A stretch of DNA of 32,855 bases from OLB6 sp964467455. GTDB taxonomy: Bacteria > Bacteroidota > Ignavibacteria > Kapaibacteriales > Kapaibacteriaceae. The notes under the pieces were generated by a model. That model was not told the origin of the DNA, did no database searches, and saw nothing but the letters and a program-made list of their open reading frames with translations. The stretch covers positions 1 through 32,855 of the forward strand of contig CAYXQJ010000034.1 in assembly GCA_964467455.1 (NCBI GenBank), read 5' to 3'. A program made the position numbers and the translations under genes. The stretch's first letter is position 1. Each line of letters starts with the position of its first letter. Shown in pieces: positions 1 to 7,430 of the stretch.

Positions 1-1
1 C

Positions 2-235
2 ATCGATCGGATGATCGTGGACGTCTTTTGTCACGAATGTCGGCTTGTGGTCGAGTTGCACGGTCAAGTGCACGCAGAGACAAATTCACAGGAACGCGAT
101 GAGGCACGCATCGAGGAACTTCTCAAACGCAACTACAGCACGCCGATCATTTACCATCACAAGGTAGACACCGACAGTGGCTCCGTTGTGGAGCGCATTC
201 GCAGAAGGTGCTTTGAACTACAACCAGTCCCTTAG
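2..235 (+). CDS. DUF559 (VSR-like endonuclease fold) protein, C-terminal part only
   Basis: This is the 3' end of a gene that starts outside the window; the frame is open from base 2 and stops with TAG at 233-235. The visible residues fit the C-terminal half of the DUF559 / very-short-patch-repair-like endonuclease family. They include a hydrophobic strand with a conserved Asp (IVDVFC), then a Leu/Val-Glu-Leu-His-Gly strand followed by a His (the family pattern is ElDG..H), a charged helix (RDEARIEELL) and a late strand before the terminal helix (VERIRRRCFEL). In this family the D and E residues belong to a PD-(D/E)XK-like nuclease centre. The Asp of the usual ELDG motif is His here (ELHG). 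The ATG at 11 is an internal Met, not a start. The molecular role of most DUF559 proteins is unknown. Confidence 0.75.
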   Translation: MDRMIVDVFCHECRLVVELHGQVHAETNSQERDEARIEELLKRNYSTPIIYHHKVDTDSGSVVERIRRRCFELQPVP

Positions 236-276
236 CGACCAAGTCACATGTAGTTGCGTCGCTGACATCGACCCTA

Positions 277-348
277 AAGGAGACCTGAAGGAGACCTGAA
301 GGAGACCTAATGGAGACCTGAAGGAGACCTAAAGGCGACCTGAAGGCA
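277..348. repeat. 11-bp tandem array (AAGGAGACCTG type)
   Basis: About six and a half units of an 11-bp repeat, with an A/G alternation at the last base and a G(A/C)GACC core. The last units switch to the GGCGACCT variant that is also seen at 31.6-31.9 kb. The array leads directly into the hairpin part of the composite element. Eleven bases is not a multiple of three, consistent with a non-coding array. Confidence 0.9.
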
Positions 349-612
349 GCAATTGAGCGTCCTGTCATCCCTCTCACGAAGGTGAGAGGGAAAGCGAGCA
401 ACGCGAGCGAGGGAGAGTAAAAACACGAACGTGAGAGGGAAAGCGAGCAACGCGAGCGAGGGAGAGTAAAAACCTGAAGGAGACCTAAAGGTGATCTGAA
501 GGCAGCAATTGAGCGTCCTGTCATCCCTCTCACGAAGGTGAGAAATGTCATTCCGAGCGGAGCGAGGAAGGGACCGAGGGAGAGTAAAAAGCGAGGAAGG
601 GACCGAGGGAAC
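349..612. repeat. Composite dispersed element: TTGAGCG linker, hairpin and GAGGGAGAGTAAAA tail, two copies
   Basis: Two direct copies of a module lie 156 bp apart (aattgagcgt at 351 and 507). Each runs from the end of an 11-bp array through a linker containing TTGAGCG to a CCCTCTCAC..GTGAGAGGG hairpin (about 369-390; second copy about 525-542, cut short on the right arm). A purine tail ending GAGGGAGAGTAAAAA follows and is itself duplicated with a 49-bp offset. The block fills the gap between the plus-strand DUF559 gene and the 3' end of the minus-strand 864-aa gene, which is where a bidirectional terminator would sit. No gene is credible in 236-614. Confidence 0.85.
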
Positions 613-614
613 TA

Positions 615-3209
615 CTACCTCACGTACACCATCTTCCCTGTCAGCACCCTCTCCTGCCCATAGGCAGCTACAACATAGATGCCCGATAACAACTGATGGG
701 GCATAGGCAGATCCACGCTGGTGGCGCTGTTATCGACGGTTGTTGCGAACACACATCGACCGGAAAGATCGTAGACGCTGATGCTGTTGATACCAGTTGG
801 ATGTGCAACATGACAGCGTCCATCAGATCGCAGCTGAATCGTGAGACCGCGATCATCCGTGACCGGGTTCGTTTCTTCATCAACGCTCACCGGCGTCCCT
901 ACGGCATACGACGAGGTGTAGTTGTAGGAATCGATGACGTGGAGAAGTTTTCGCACAGGATCAAAGACCCCATCGATCGGGGCTCCAAAACCTTCGCCGA
1001 TCTCCTCGACCGTGTTTCCGGTCTCATGATCGACAACAGAAGCGACATTGTCTGCATTGCTACGAAGCACCAACGTATGGCGTGCATCCATCCGAAGTAG
1101 CTTGATCCCATCATCGAAGCTGAACCTTCGTTCACGCGTCCACATCGATCCACGCTTGAGGATACCATTGGTCGTGACAATGGTCGTCGAGTCGATCTGG
1201 ATCGCCCCCTTCGGAGCTCCAACGAATACTCGATCGATCATGAACAACGGAAGAGCCGACGTTAGATCCACACTCTGGATCCAGTTCTTTTCGGTGATCA
1301 TCAGTGTGGATCCGTAGGACGCGTCGGCATGCAGGATCTCAGGATCCGGTTCTCTGACCTGCTTACTGGCAGTGCCTTTCAAGTACCAACGCCCACTGAT
1401 CAATCGGTCTGATCGATGTAACCAGATCCCATCATAGGCCCAACCACCGTTGTAATTAAAGTTGCGGACTCGGAAGAGCGAGATATGTTGACGCTGCTCG
1501 CGATTATACAAAGCGAGATTATAAAAACGTACATACGGCTCATTGTCACTGGGTGGTGCATTGTCGACGGTCAACGTATCAACCAAGGTCAGACCGGTCA
1601 TGCCGACATCAGTGTTGTAGAAGCGAAAGAATGTCTTTCCGCCACGTGGTTCCGAGGTCACATATCGCATCGAGTCGGATGTATAATACCCTGCGAATGC
1701 ATAGCTTTCAGACATCGATGTCGGTGAAAACGCTTGATCGGCATAGGCCTGCGGAACGTGATAGGCAAACAACGATGTTGGCGTACTGATGAGAATACTA
1801 TCGCCGGCAGGAGAACAGGCAACGATCACCCCTTTGATGATGGTATCATTGCTCACCATGATATTCTTTTCCGGGCGATACAACGTCACATCTTCACCAG
1901 ATGCTTTCACCGTGTCATGAGTCAGGGTATCGATGGCCATCACACTGGTCGAACACTGGCCTACTTGCGTTGACAACATCGTCGTCGTGCGCGATGATGT
2001 CCGGACCGTTGAATCCCCCAACGTCCAGACAAATTGATGGGCAGCATTGTTCACCGTATACAACCGCGCCGTAACCTTGACAGGCCTCAAGATCTTCTGC
2101 TTCACCTGTTCAACAATGATCGATATTGAGTCTTGTCCATTGAAGGGGGCGATCCCATATCGTGTCAGAGTTTTTGACACCGTATCCAACATGTACATGA
2201 CGGCTGTACGACCGTTGATCCACACGCTAGTGCAGGATGGGACCGTATCCAGATCGCGTACCGACCCGTTGACGTAGTTGAACGCAGACATCACCTCGCC
2301 ACCGGCAATCTTCGTCACTTGCAACAACGTGGTCGGCGCGTACAGACTGGCAACAAGCTTTCCAGACCTAGCCGGAAGCTTACTCCCCTCCCACAGTACC
2401 ATATCATACTCGACCGTGTCATAAATGATCCGGTTCAACGATCCTGAATGAATGGCGTTCCGAAATCCATTTGGTGGCCTAGATCCACCTCCTAAGTGTT
2501 CCGAATAATGTTTGCTGGACACCGTGTGTCCACGATACGTTTCGATGCACTCGGTTGTTTTGCCCCAATCGTCCGGACTAGTAGAAGGATCAAAGTAGCT
2601 ATCATAATATACACGAACGAATGCATCAGTCTCTGCCGACCAACTCACATTGATAAGTTTTGCATATACCACTCCGGTTGTGGTAAACAAAGTGGTGTCG
2701 ACCTCTTCACATTGGCCGCGGTCAAAACTGGTGTGGTTCCCTCCATCTTCGATCTTTGCTTCGACCAACACACGTGGATAGCCGGGCACTGCATAGAGAC
2801 CGACCGATTTGACGAAGATCGAATCATACCCATTGCTCGCTCTGAAGTATCTGAAGGTATACGGCACACGCTCACAGGTATCATGAGACGCGCTACATCG
2901 ATACATTGGCAGGGAGTCTCTCCGTGTACCCGATAACACATAGAGTGTCGTTCCGCAGAACGCCACCCGCTCCGGCGCGCCAACGAACGGAGTCGTAACC
3001 GTATCGCGTAGCGCACCGGTAGATCCATCATATCTCGCAACCGTTGTTGTTGTCAACGGACGTGCAAAGAGTTCACCACCTGATGAGATCTTCGGCATCT
3101 CCGGATAGGGATAGTCGATCGTCCACTCGCGCACCAATCCTTGTGCAGAAAGCGCTGCACATGAAAGGGCAAAAACGGCAAGTAGTGTGGACACGGATCT
3201 AAGGGTCAT
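615..3209 (-). CDS. Secreted T9SS type A sorting domain protein with PKD-like domain
   Basis: 864 aa, starting at ATG 3209 with a signal peptide (MTLRSVSTLLAVFALSCAAL, cleavage near SAQG). The first 350 residues are beta-rich and Tyr/Thr-rich, with no domain I recognise. Around residue 390 the segment FVWTLGDSTV with a following Ser/Thr-rich strand resembles a PKD domain. The last ~75 residues (SVYDLSGRCVF .. LLSGIYVVAA .. GKMVYVR) match a T9SS type A C-terminal domain, so the protein is probably exported through the outer membrane and then anchored or released. An intrinsic terminator for the preceding DUF1573 gene ends only 16 bp upstream of this ATG, and no clear Shine-Dalgarno is visible. 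The specific function is unknown. Confidence 0.85.
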   Translation of the reverse strand: MTLRSVSTLLAVFALSCAALSAQGLVREWTIDYPYPEMPKISSGGELFARPLTTTTVARYDGSTGALRDTVTTPFVGAPERVAFCGTTLYVLSGTRRDSLPMYRCSASHDTCERVPYTFRYFRASNGYDSIFVKSVGLYAVPGYPRVLVEAKIEDGGNHTSFDRGQCEEVDTTLFTTTGVVYAKLINVSWSAETDAFVRVYYDSYFDPSTSPDDWGKTTECIETYRGHTVSSKHYSEHLGGGSRPPNGFRNAIHSGSLNRIIYDTVEYDMVLWEGSKLPARSGKLVASLYAPTTLLQVTKIAGGEVMSAFNYVNGSVRDLDTVPSCTSVWINGRTAVMYMLDTVSKTLTRYGIAPFNGQDSISIIVEQVKQKILRPVKVTARLYTVNNAAHQFVWTLGDSTVRTSSRTTTMLSTQVGQCSTSVMAIDTLTHDTVKASGEDVTLYRPEKNIMVSNDTIIKGVIVACSPAGDSILISTPTSLFAYHVPQAYADQAFSPTSMSESYAFAGYYTSDSMRYVTSEPRGGKTFFRFYNTDVGMTGLTLVDTLTVDNAPPSDNEPYVRFYNLALYNREQRQHISLFRVRNFNYNGGWAYDGIWLHRSDRLISGRWYLKGTASKQVREPDPEILHADASYGSTLMITEKNWIQSVDLTSALPLFMIDRVFVGAPKGAIQIDSTTIVTTNGILKRGSMWTRERRFSFDDGIKLLRMDARHTLVLRSNADNVASVVDHETGNTVEEIGEGFGAPIDGVFDPVRKLLHVIDSYNYTSSYAVGTPVSVDEETNPVTDDRGLTIQLRSDGRCHVAHPTGINSISVYDLSGRCVFATTVDNSATSVDLPMPHQLLSGIYVVAAYGQERVLTGKMVYVR

Positions 3210-3225
3210 ACGGCCAATCTACCAC

Positions 3226-3261
3226 AAAAAAATGCCCCCTCTCACGAAGGTAAGAGGGGGC
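3226..3261 (-). terminator. Rho-independent terminator after the DUF1573 gene
   Basis: A 28-nt hairpin (3234-3261) has a 9-bp G+C-rich stem (GCCCCCTCT / AGAGGGGGC). Read on the minus strand it is followed by A and seven T residues (A7 at 3226-3232 on the plus strand). It begins 24 bp after the DUF1573 stop. The stem-loop core is the same CCTCTCACGAAGGT-AGAGG motif found in the dispersed element elsewhere in the window, which ties that element to transcription termination. Confidence 0.9.
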
Positions 3262-3285
3262 TGTTTGCGTTGAGCTAGTTGCGAC

Positions 3286-4104
3286 TTACTTCGCCTTCTG
3301 GAACACCGGGCTCTCGTTCTCTTGCGCAAAGCCGTAGGCGCGGATCGTCAGATCCGGGTGGTCCGGATGGTTGGTCTTGCACATCACCGTGCCGGAAAAC
3401 TGACCCTTGACGGCCGGAACAAGCGTGGCCGTGAGGTCGAACTTCTCGTGCGGCTTGATGGTGACCTTGCCGACGGCGTTGAGGATCAGACCGTTGTCGG
3501 CTGTCCACTCCGTGAGGTCTACCGGTGCGTCGGTGTTGTTGGTGATGGTGACCGTGGCCGTGGCCTTCTGGCCGATCTTGAGGTCCTGGAAGCTGAAGTA
3601 GATCGACGGCGTCATCATGAGCGCACGCTGGATGTCGGCCTTCAAGAACAGGAAGGCCACCTGCTCGTTGGTGTCGAGTCCGGCAGGAACGGGGGTACCG
3701 CGACGACGAAACTCTTCGCGCGCGGCAAGACCCTTGGCATCACCCCAGCGGATCGTGATACTCTTGGTCACCGGACCGGCTTGCGCCGGCGAGATGTTGA
3801 GCTTCACACCCATCGTGCTGACGTCACCCGGAACGAGTTCCATCTTGTCCGGATCGGTCTTGGTGCAGCCGCAACCCGGCTTCACTTCAACGATCTTGAG
3901 GTCGCCGGTGCCGACGTTCTTCATCTTGATCTCGGCCTGAAGGTTTCCGTCCGCCGGCGGCTTGACCTTGCCCCAGTCGTACGTTTCACCACCAACAACT
4001 TCGAGTTTCGGACCCTGCGTGGTCGCAGCTGTCCCTTGAGCCATCACGGCACTGCCAAAAACCGTCAGCAGTGCAACGGCGACAAGCATGCGGTTGATCA
4101 TCAT
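3286..4104 (-). CDS. DUF1573 domain-containing periplasmic/secreted protein
   Basis: 272 aa from ATG 4104. A second ATG at 4101 is equally possible and has better spacing to the GAAGGAG ribosome site at 4107-4113. A further in-frame ATG at 4170 has no ribosome site and would bury the signal peptide. The signal peptide is MMINRMLVAVALLTVFGSAVMAQ. Residues ~35-125 form a DUF1573 domain (TYDWGKV .. KNVGTGDLKI .. KPGCGCT) with the typical CGC cysteine pair (C78, C80). Residues ~160-265 form a second Ig/ASH-like domain (FQDLKIGQKATATVTITNN). The family is widespread in Bacteroidota and its biochemical role is not established. The gene lies 90 bp after the 306-aa outer membrane protein gene and ends at a strong terminator. 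Confidence 0.9.
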   Translation of the reverse strand: MMINRMLVAVALLTVFGSAVMAQGTAATTQGPKLEVVGGETYDWGKVKPPADGNLQAEIKMKNVGTGDLKIVEVKPGCGCTKTDPDKMELVPGDVSTMGVKLNISPAQAGPVTKSITIRWGDAKGLAAREEFRRRGTPVPAGLDTNEQVAFLFLKADIQRALMMTPSIYFSFQDLKIGQKATATVTITNNTDAPVDLTEWTADNGLILNAVGKVTIKPHEKFDLTATLVPAVKGQFSGTVMCKTNHPDHPDLTIRAYGFAQENESPVFQKAK

Positions 4105-4106
4105 CT

Positions 4107-4113
4107 CTCCTTC
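4107..4113 (-). promoter_or_regulatory. Ribosome binding site fixing the DUF1573 start
   Basis: On the minus strand GAAGGAG is followed by AG and two consecutive ATG codons (4104, 4101). It is one of the clearest Shine-Dalgarno sequences in the window, and it supports the short form over the upstream ATG at 4170. Confidence 0.7.
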
Positions 4114-4194
4114 ATTTGAAAAACGACTTCTATACGTTGTGAACGCCATCCAATGACGTATGAATTGCAAAAATACGTTACGAATGCGTAGGTG

Positions 4195-5115
4195 TCAGAA
4201 TCCCCTCGAAAGTCGCACCCCCACCCCCACCGCCACATAACTCCAAGACTGGCTTGTAGATAGGCTGCCAAAGGGCATGCTGACGTTCACCGAAGGTGAT
4301 AACACCGACCCACGCGCCAAGGCAATATCGTACTGCACGACAACCGACGGCTCGAAAACAAAGACCGTGGGGTCCGAGATCACCTGCGCCCCGCTCAGGT
4401 CCCGCACCCTCGACGGAGGGTTGGTCGTGAACATGTAGTCGTCCGGCGACACCACCCGATCCTGCAGCGACTGCGATGACCCGACCGTGATCATCCCGCG
4501 AAGGTCCAAGCCAATACTCAAGAACGTATCAAAGAGGCGTTGACGCACGCCCCCTTGCACTGTTAGCGACGTGATCGAGGTCTCCATCTGATACTCCGTC
4601 ACGATCGGTGGCAGATCGGCCCGCGGCAACGTATCCCCCGGCGTCGTGAACGACGCCCCGTGAAACATCACGCCGAGTCCGGCCTGCAGCGACAACGACG
4701 GCTTCACCCACTGCTCTGCAATGATCGTCAGCCGCAACGGCACACCCGTTCCACTGGTGAAATCACAACACGGGATCAGATTCTCAAAATATTGCAGACT
4801 ACCCGTGTGCAGCGCATACTGTCCCGCCACCTCCACCCCAACATATCGCGTAGGCATCGATAAGGGGGCTCGTGGTGACCACTCCCATTCGTAGCCCTGG
4901 CCGTTCGCCGTATAAAGGGACAACAACCCGCACAGCGACATCAAAGTCCGCGACATCAAAGTCCGCGACTTCAAGGTCCGCGACATCAAAGTCCGCGACT
5001 TCAAGGTCCGCGACATCGAACGCAACACGGAGACTAACTCATCGACTAACTCAAAGACTAACTCAAAGACTAACTCAAAGACTACCTCGCAGACTAACTT
5101 GAAAACAGTATTCAT
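4195..5115 (-). CDS. Outer-membrane beta-barrel-like protein with a minisatellite-encoded N-terminal extension
   Basis: 306 aa if ATG 5115 is used. That ATG overlaps the TGA of the preceding gene (ATGA), suggesting translational coupling. Residues 1-58 are encoded by tandem repeats: a four-residue FELV-type repeat (residues ~9-28), then a five-residue SRTL(K/M) repeat (residues ~35-58). A plausible signal peptide begins only inside this tract (for example M54 or M59: MSLCGLLSLYTANGQ), so the real start may be one of the in-frame Met codons at residues 34, 44, 54 or 59. The mature part shows alternating hydrophobic strands (VGVEVAGQYAL, LSIGLDLRG, YVAVGVGVRLSRGF) ending in an aromatic residue, as in small outer-membrane barrels. 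The exact family is not recognised; it lacks the N-terminal pattern expected for PorP/SprF. Confidence 0.7.
   Translation of the reverse strand: MNTVFKLVCEVVFELVFELVFELVDELVSVLRSMSRTLKSRTLMSRTLKSRTLMSRTLMSLCGLLSLYTANGQGYEWEWSPRAPLSMPTRYVGVEVAGQYALHTGSLQYFENLIPCCDFTSGTGVPLRLTIIAEQWVKPSLSLQAGLGVMFHGASFTTPGDTLPRADLPPIVTEYQMETSITSLTVQGGVRQRLFDTFLSIGLDLRGMITVGSSQSLQDRVVSPDDYMFTTNPPSRVRDLSGAQVISDPTVFVFEPSVVVQYDIALARGSVLSPSVNVSMPFGSLSTSQSWSYVAVGVGVRLSRGF
4935..5021. repeat. 15-bp tandem array inside coding sequence (GCGACATCAAAGTCC type)
   Basis: Just under six 15-bp units alternate between GACATCAAAG and GACTTCAAGG versions. They are read on the minus strand as SRTLM/SRTLK pentapeptides. The unit is nearly the same as the 15-bp unit at 10421-10525 (ACCGCGACTTCCAAG), which is intergenic. 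Confidence 0.9.
5031..5102. repeat. 12-bp tandem array inside coding sequence (AGACTAACTCAA type)
   Basis: Six 12-bp units directly adjoin the 15-bp array and end 13 bp before the ATG at 5115. They encode the FELV-type tetrapeptide repeat. The unit length keeps the reading frame. Confidence 0.9.
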
Positions 5116-7430
5116 CGCGCCACCTGCAACGGAATAACCACACGTTGATACGGTGTGCGGACATCAACGAAATACAGTCCCGCTGGAAGCTGTGATACAT
5201 CGATGGCGTCGAGTGTAAGTCCCGGAATGAGATGGACGTCGGACGCCGGACGTTGGACGTCTGACGAAGGACGCCGGACGTCTGACGTCGGCCGTCCAAC
5301 ATGGTCGATGATGGTGAAGGAAACATCCTGCGCTTCACCGGTGGCAAAGGTGATCTGCGCCGAGTTTGATGCAGGATTCGGGAAGATGCTAGCCGACACG
5401 ATGAAGCCCTGGGCGGCGGCGGTCTTGTAGCTGAGGCCGCAAACAGAGTCGATCTCGAAGGAGCCGTTGGCGGCGGCAACGTCTAACACGGATGGACAGC
5501 CGGCATTACCGAACTGTGTGGTCACATCGGAGATGGCAAGTTCCGTACGCTGACGATCGCCAAGATAGGTGTCGAATAAGACAACGATCATGGTGTCTCG
5601 CGGAAGAAAGGCCCCGTTGGCATCAAGCTCAAGATGAAGCTCGCCACGCGGTGATTCTTCTAAGCGGACAATGGTCGCCCCCTCCGCAGCAGTGTTGGCA
5701 GTGCGACTTCCACGATACTTCAACAAGGATGGATCGTACGTGATCACAGAGCGTGCATTCTCGGCGAGGGAAATGCGGTCTGCATTGACCAACATCGGCA
5801 TGGCCAGAACGCTGCCCGGGCGCAACCGCAGGTCTTGCGGGATGGCGACCGTGATGGTGTCGGGCAGCACCGACGTGCCGGTGGCAGATACCTCGTACGG
5901 CACGCCAAAGGCATTGGTGTAGAGGACGATCGAGGCGTTGAGCGTCTCAACGGCAGACGGTGTGTAACGTAATGTGAAGACCTGCTGCTCCGCGATATCG
6001 ATCACGGCGTTCTCGGGCACGGTCGTGATCGCAACGCCTGTCGGCCTCATAACGATGCTGTCGACGCGCAGCTCAACGTTGCCGTTGTTGCGGACGATCA
6101 GTTGTCGCTCCGACGATGATGAGCACGTTGGAAGCATCACCACGGTGCCAAAGTCGATCGACGACGGAGTCACCTCCAACTGTGGCTTCCGTGCAAATCC
6201 GCGGAAGTGTAGTGTTGTTGTCTGGGCGCCATCCGGCACACCTTGGATCGGTCGTGATCGCAGGTCGGTGGTGATATCATAACGCATCAAGTGCAAGCCA
6301 CCTTCAACGGGGTCGAACCGCACCAGCAACGTATCCGATGCATTCGTCGCACAGGCCGCACCGTTGCTCATCAGCGAGCGCTCTACCTTATACGCCAACG
6401 TGTCGCGCTGTGCACCGGTCTCTGTTTCAGTTGTCACGTGGACGTTGATGTTGCCTGTGTTACGCACAATGATCAACGCCGTCACTCCCCCGCTGCCGTC
6501 GGCATTCACGGCACCGAAATCGACCGTGTCGCCGCGCAACTGTACAGACTGCGGACTGCCCGTGACATCGATCGCACGATAGACTTGTTCCACGCCGATG
6601 CCGCTGATACTGGAGACCAATGTATCCTGGATCGTGGCCCCGCGATTGGGTCGGTACACCAGATGAAACAACGCACTGTCCCGCCCCCTATCAACAGGAG
6701 CGTAACGAACGGCCCACGTCAACGAACCCTTTGGACCAAACTCTGCGGCGGGAAACGTATCAACAACGATCTCCGGCGTCCCGATCACCGACGTGATCAT
6801 CTCGCGGATCTGTCGGTCCACCGGCACATGCTGGGGCGCCACATTATCAACCTTGTACGGCAGATTCGGTGTAAGGGGCGAGGGGTTCACGTAGACCGAA
6901 TCGAACCGCACCCACGGCGTTGTGGAGCCAAGGATGCTTCGGGTCTTCATGGCGCGAAGAAGGAATCGTTCGTTGGTGGACGCACCGAGCGTGTCGGTCA
7001 TCTTCACCACGCGCAGTTCCAGCAATGCTTCGGTGACCACATCGATCGGAAAGAACGGAGAGTTCGGCAGCGAGCGATAGGTGACGCCAAAGCTGCGTCG
7101 TTCACCGACATCGATGATGTACGGCAGGTTCTGCGCTTCGATGAACTCCTCTTTGCGCGGTGACTCCGGCGGAACGGATGCTGTGTTGACGATCTGATAG
7201 TACGGGTCAACAACACCGGAGTTGGTCAGGATACCAACCGGCACATTGTCGTTGTTGACCACCGTAAAGGTCAGCGTCACCGGCGTTCCTTCAAGGGTCA
7301 CGCCGAAATCCATCACCGTATCGGCCTTATTGGTCTCGTCCCAATAGATCTCAACGCGGGGTTGAGCTCCAACGGTACAAAGGGCGGCGAGAAAGAGAAG
7401 GCCGCAAAGGATGTTACCACGTGCCGACAA
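5112..7430 (-). CDS. Secreted ASH/HYDIN-like protein with T9SS type A sorting domain
   Basis: 772 aa. The start is TTG 7430: a TGA lies three codons upstream in frame, and no ATG/GTG precedes the signal peptide (MSARGNILCGLLFLAALCTVGAQ). The TTG lies inside the last codons of nuoN (17-bp overlap). Several Ig-like 'abnormal spindle/HYDIN' domains are visible (VMDFGVTLEGTPVTLTFTVVN; VDFGAVNADGSG .. IVRNTGNI at ~300; IDFGTVVMLPT .. LIVRNNGNVELRV at ~425). A cohesin-like segment follows at ~545-660 (VITYDPSLLKYRG .. LFDTYLGD). The end is a T9SS type A CTD (IFPNPASNSAQITF .. LPAGLYFVDV). A 7-bp minisatellite has expanded within that CTD and inserts a three-fold RP(T/S/A)SDV heptapeptide. It is a probable cell-surface protein of unknown ligand. 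Confidence 0.85.
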   Translation of the reverse strand: MSARGNILCGLLFLAALCTVGAQPRVEIYWDETNKADTVMDFGVTLEGTPVTLTFTVVNNDNVPVGILTNSGVVDPYYQIVNTASVPPESPRKEEFIEAQNLPYIIDVGERRSFGVTYRSLPNSPFFPIDVVTEALLELRVVKMTDTLGASTNERFLLRAMKTRSILGSTTPWVRFDSVYVNPSPLTPNLPYKVDNVAPQHVPVDRQIREMITSVIGTPEIVVDTFPAAEFGPKGSLTWAVRYAPVDRGRDSALFHLVYRPNRGATIQDTLVSSISGIGVEQVYRAIDVTGSPQSVQLRGDTVDFGAVNADGSGGVTALIIVRNTGNINVHVTTETETGAQRDTLAYKVERSLMSNGAACATNASDTLLVRFDPVEGGLHLMRYDITTDLRSRPIQGVPDGAQTTTLHFRGFARKPQLEVTPSSIDFGTVVMLPTCSSSSERQLIVRNNGNVELRVDSIVMRPTGVAITTVPENAVIDIAEQQVFTLRYTPSAVETLNASIVLYTNAFGVPYEVSATGTSVLPDTITVAIPQDLRLRPGSVLAMPMLVNADRISLAENARSVITYDPSLLKYRGSRTANTAAEGATIVRLEESPRGELHLELDANGAFLPRDTMIVVLFDTYLGDRQRTELAISDVTTQFGNAGCPSVLDVAAANGSFEIDSVCGLSYKTAAAQGFIVSASIFPNPASNSAQITFATGEAQDVSFTIIDHVGRPTSDVRRPSSDVQRPASDVHLIPGLTLDAIDVSQLPAGLYFVDVRTPYQRVVIPLQVAR
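5234..5296. repeat. 7-bp tandem array in a T9SS sorting domain (GGACGTC type)
   Basis: Nine 7-bp units (GGACGTC, GGACGCC, GGACGTT, TGACGAA and similar) cover 63 bp, which is 21 codons, so the frame is kept. On the minus strand they are read as three heptapeptides of the form RP(T/S/A)SDV(R/Q/H). A three-unit piece of the same heptamer appears in the 1403-aa gene near 29766-29795. Confidence 0.9.

Noticed and set aside
369..542. Possible CRISPR-like direct repeats
   Set aside because: Repeats are duplicated modules of a dispersed element with hairpins and no regular unique spacers; no cas genes are near.
147..551. A 134-codon minus-strand open frame with repeated 'LTFVRGMTGRSIAAFRSPLGLLQV'-like peptides
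   Set aside because: It is just the translation of the two copies of the dispersed element and its 11-bp arrays; no signal, ribosome site or homology.
3322..4119. A 265-codon plus-strand frame opposite the DUF1573 gene
   Set aside because: Antisense shadow; the minus strand has the signal peptide, the domain signatures, a ribosome site and a terminator.
6291..7163. A 290-codon plus-strand frame opposite the 772-aa gene
   Set aside because: Antisense shadow of a gene with clear signal peptide and sorting domain; no ribosome site or recognisable motif.
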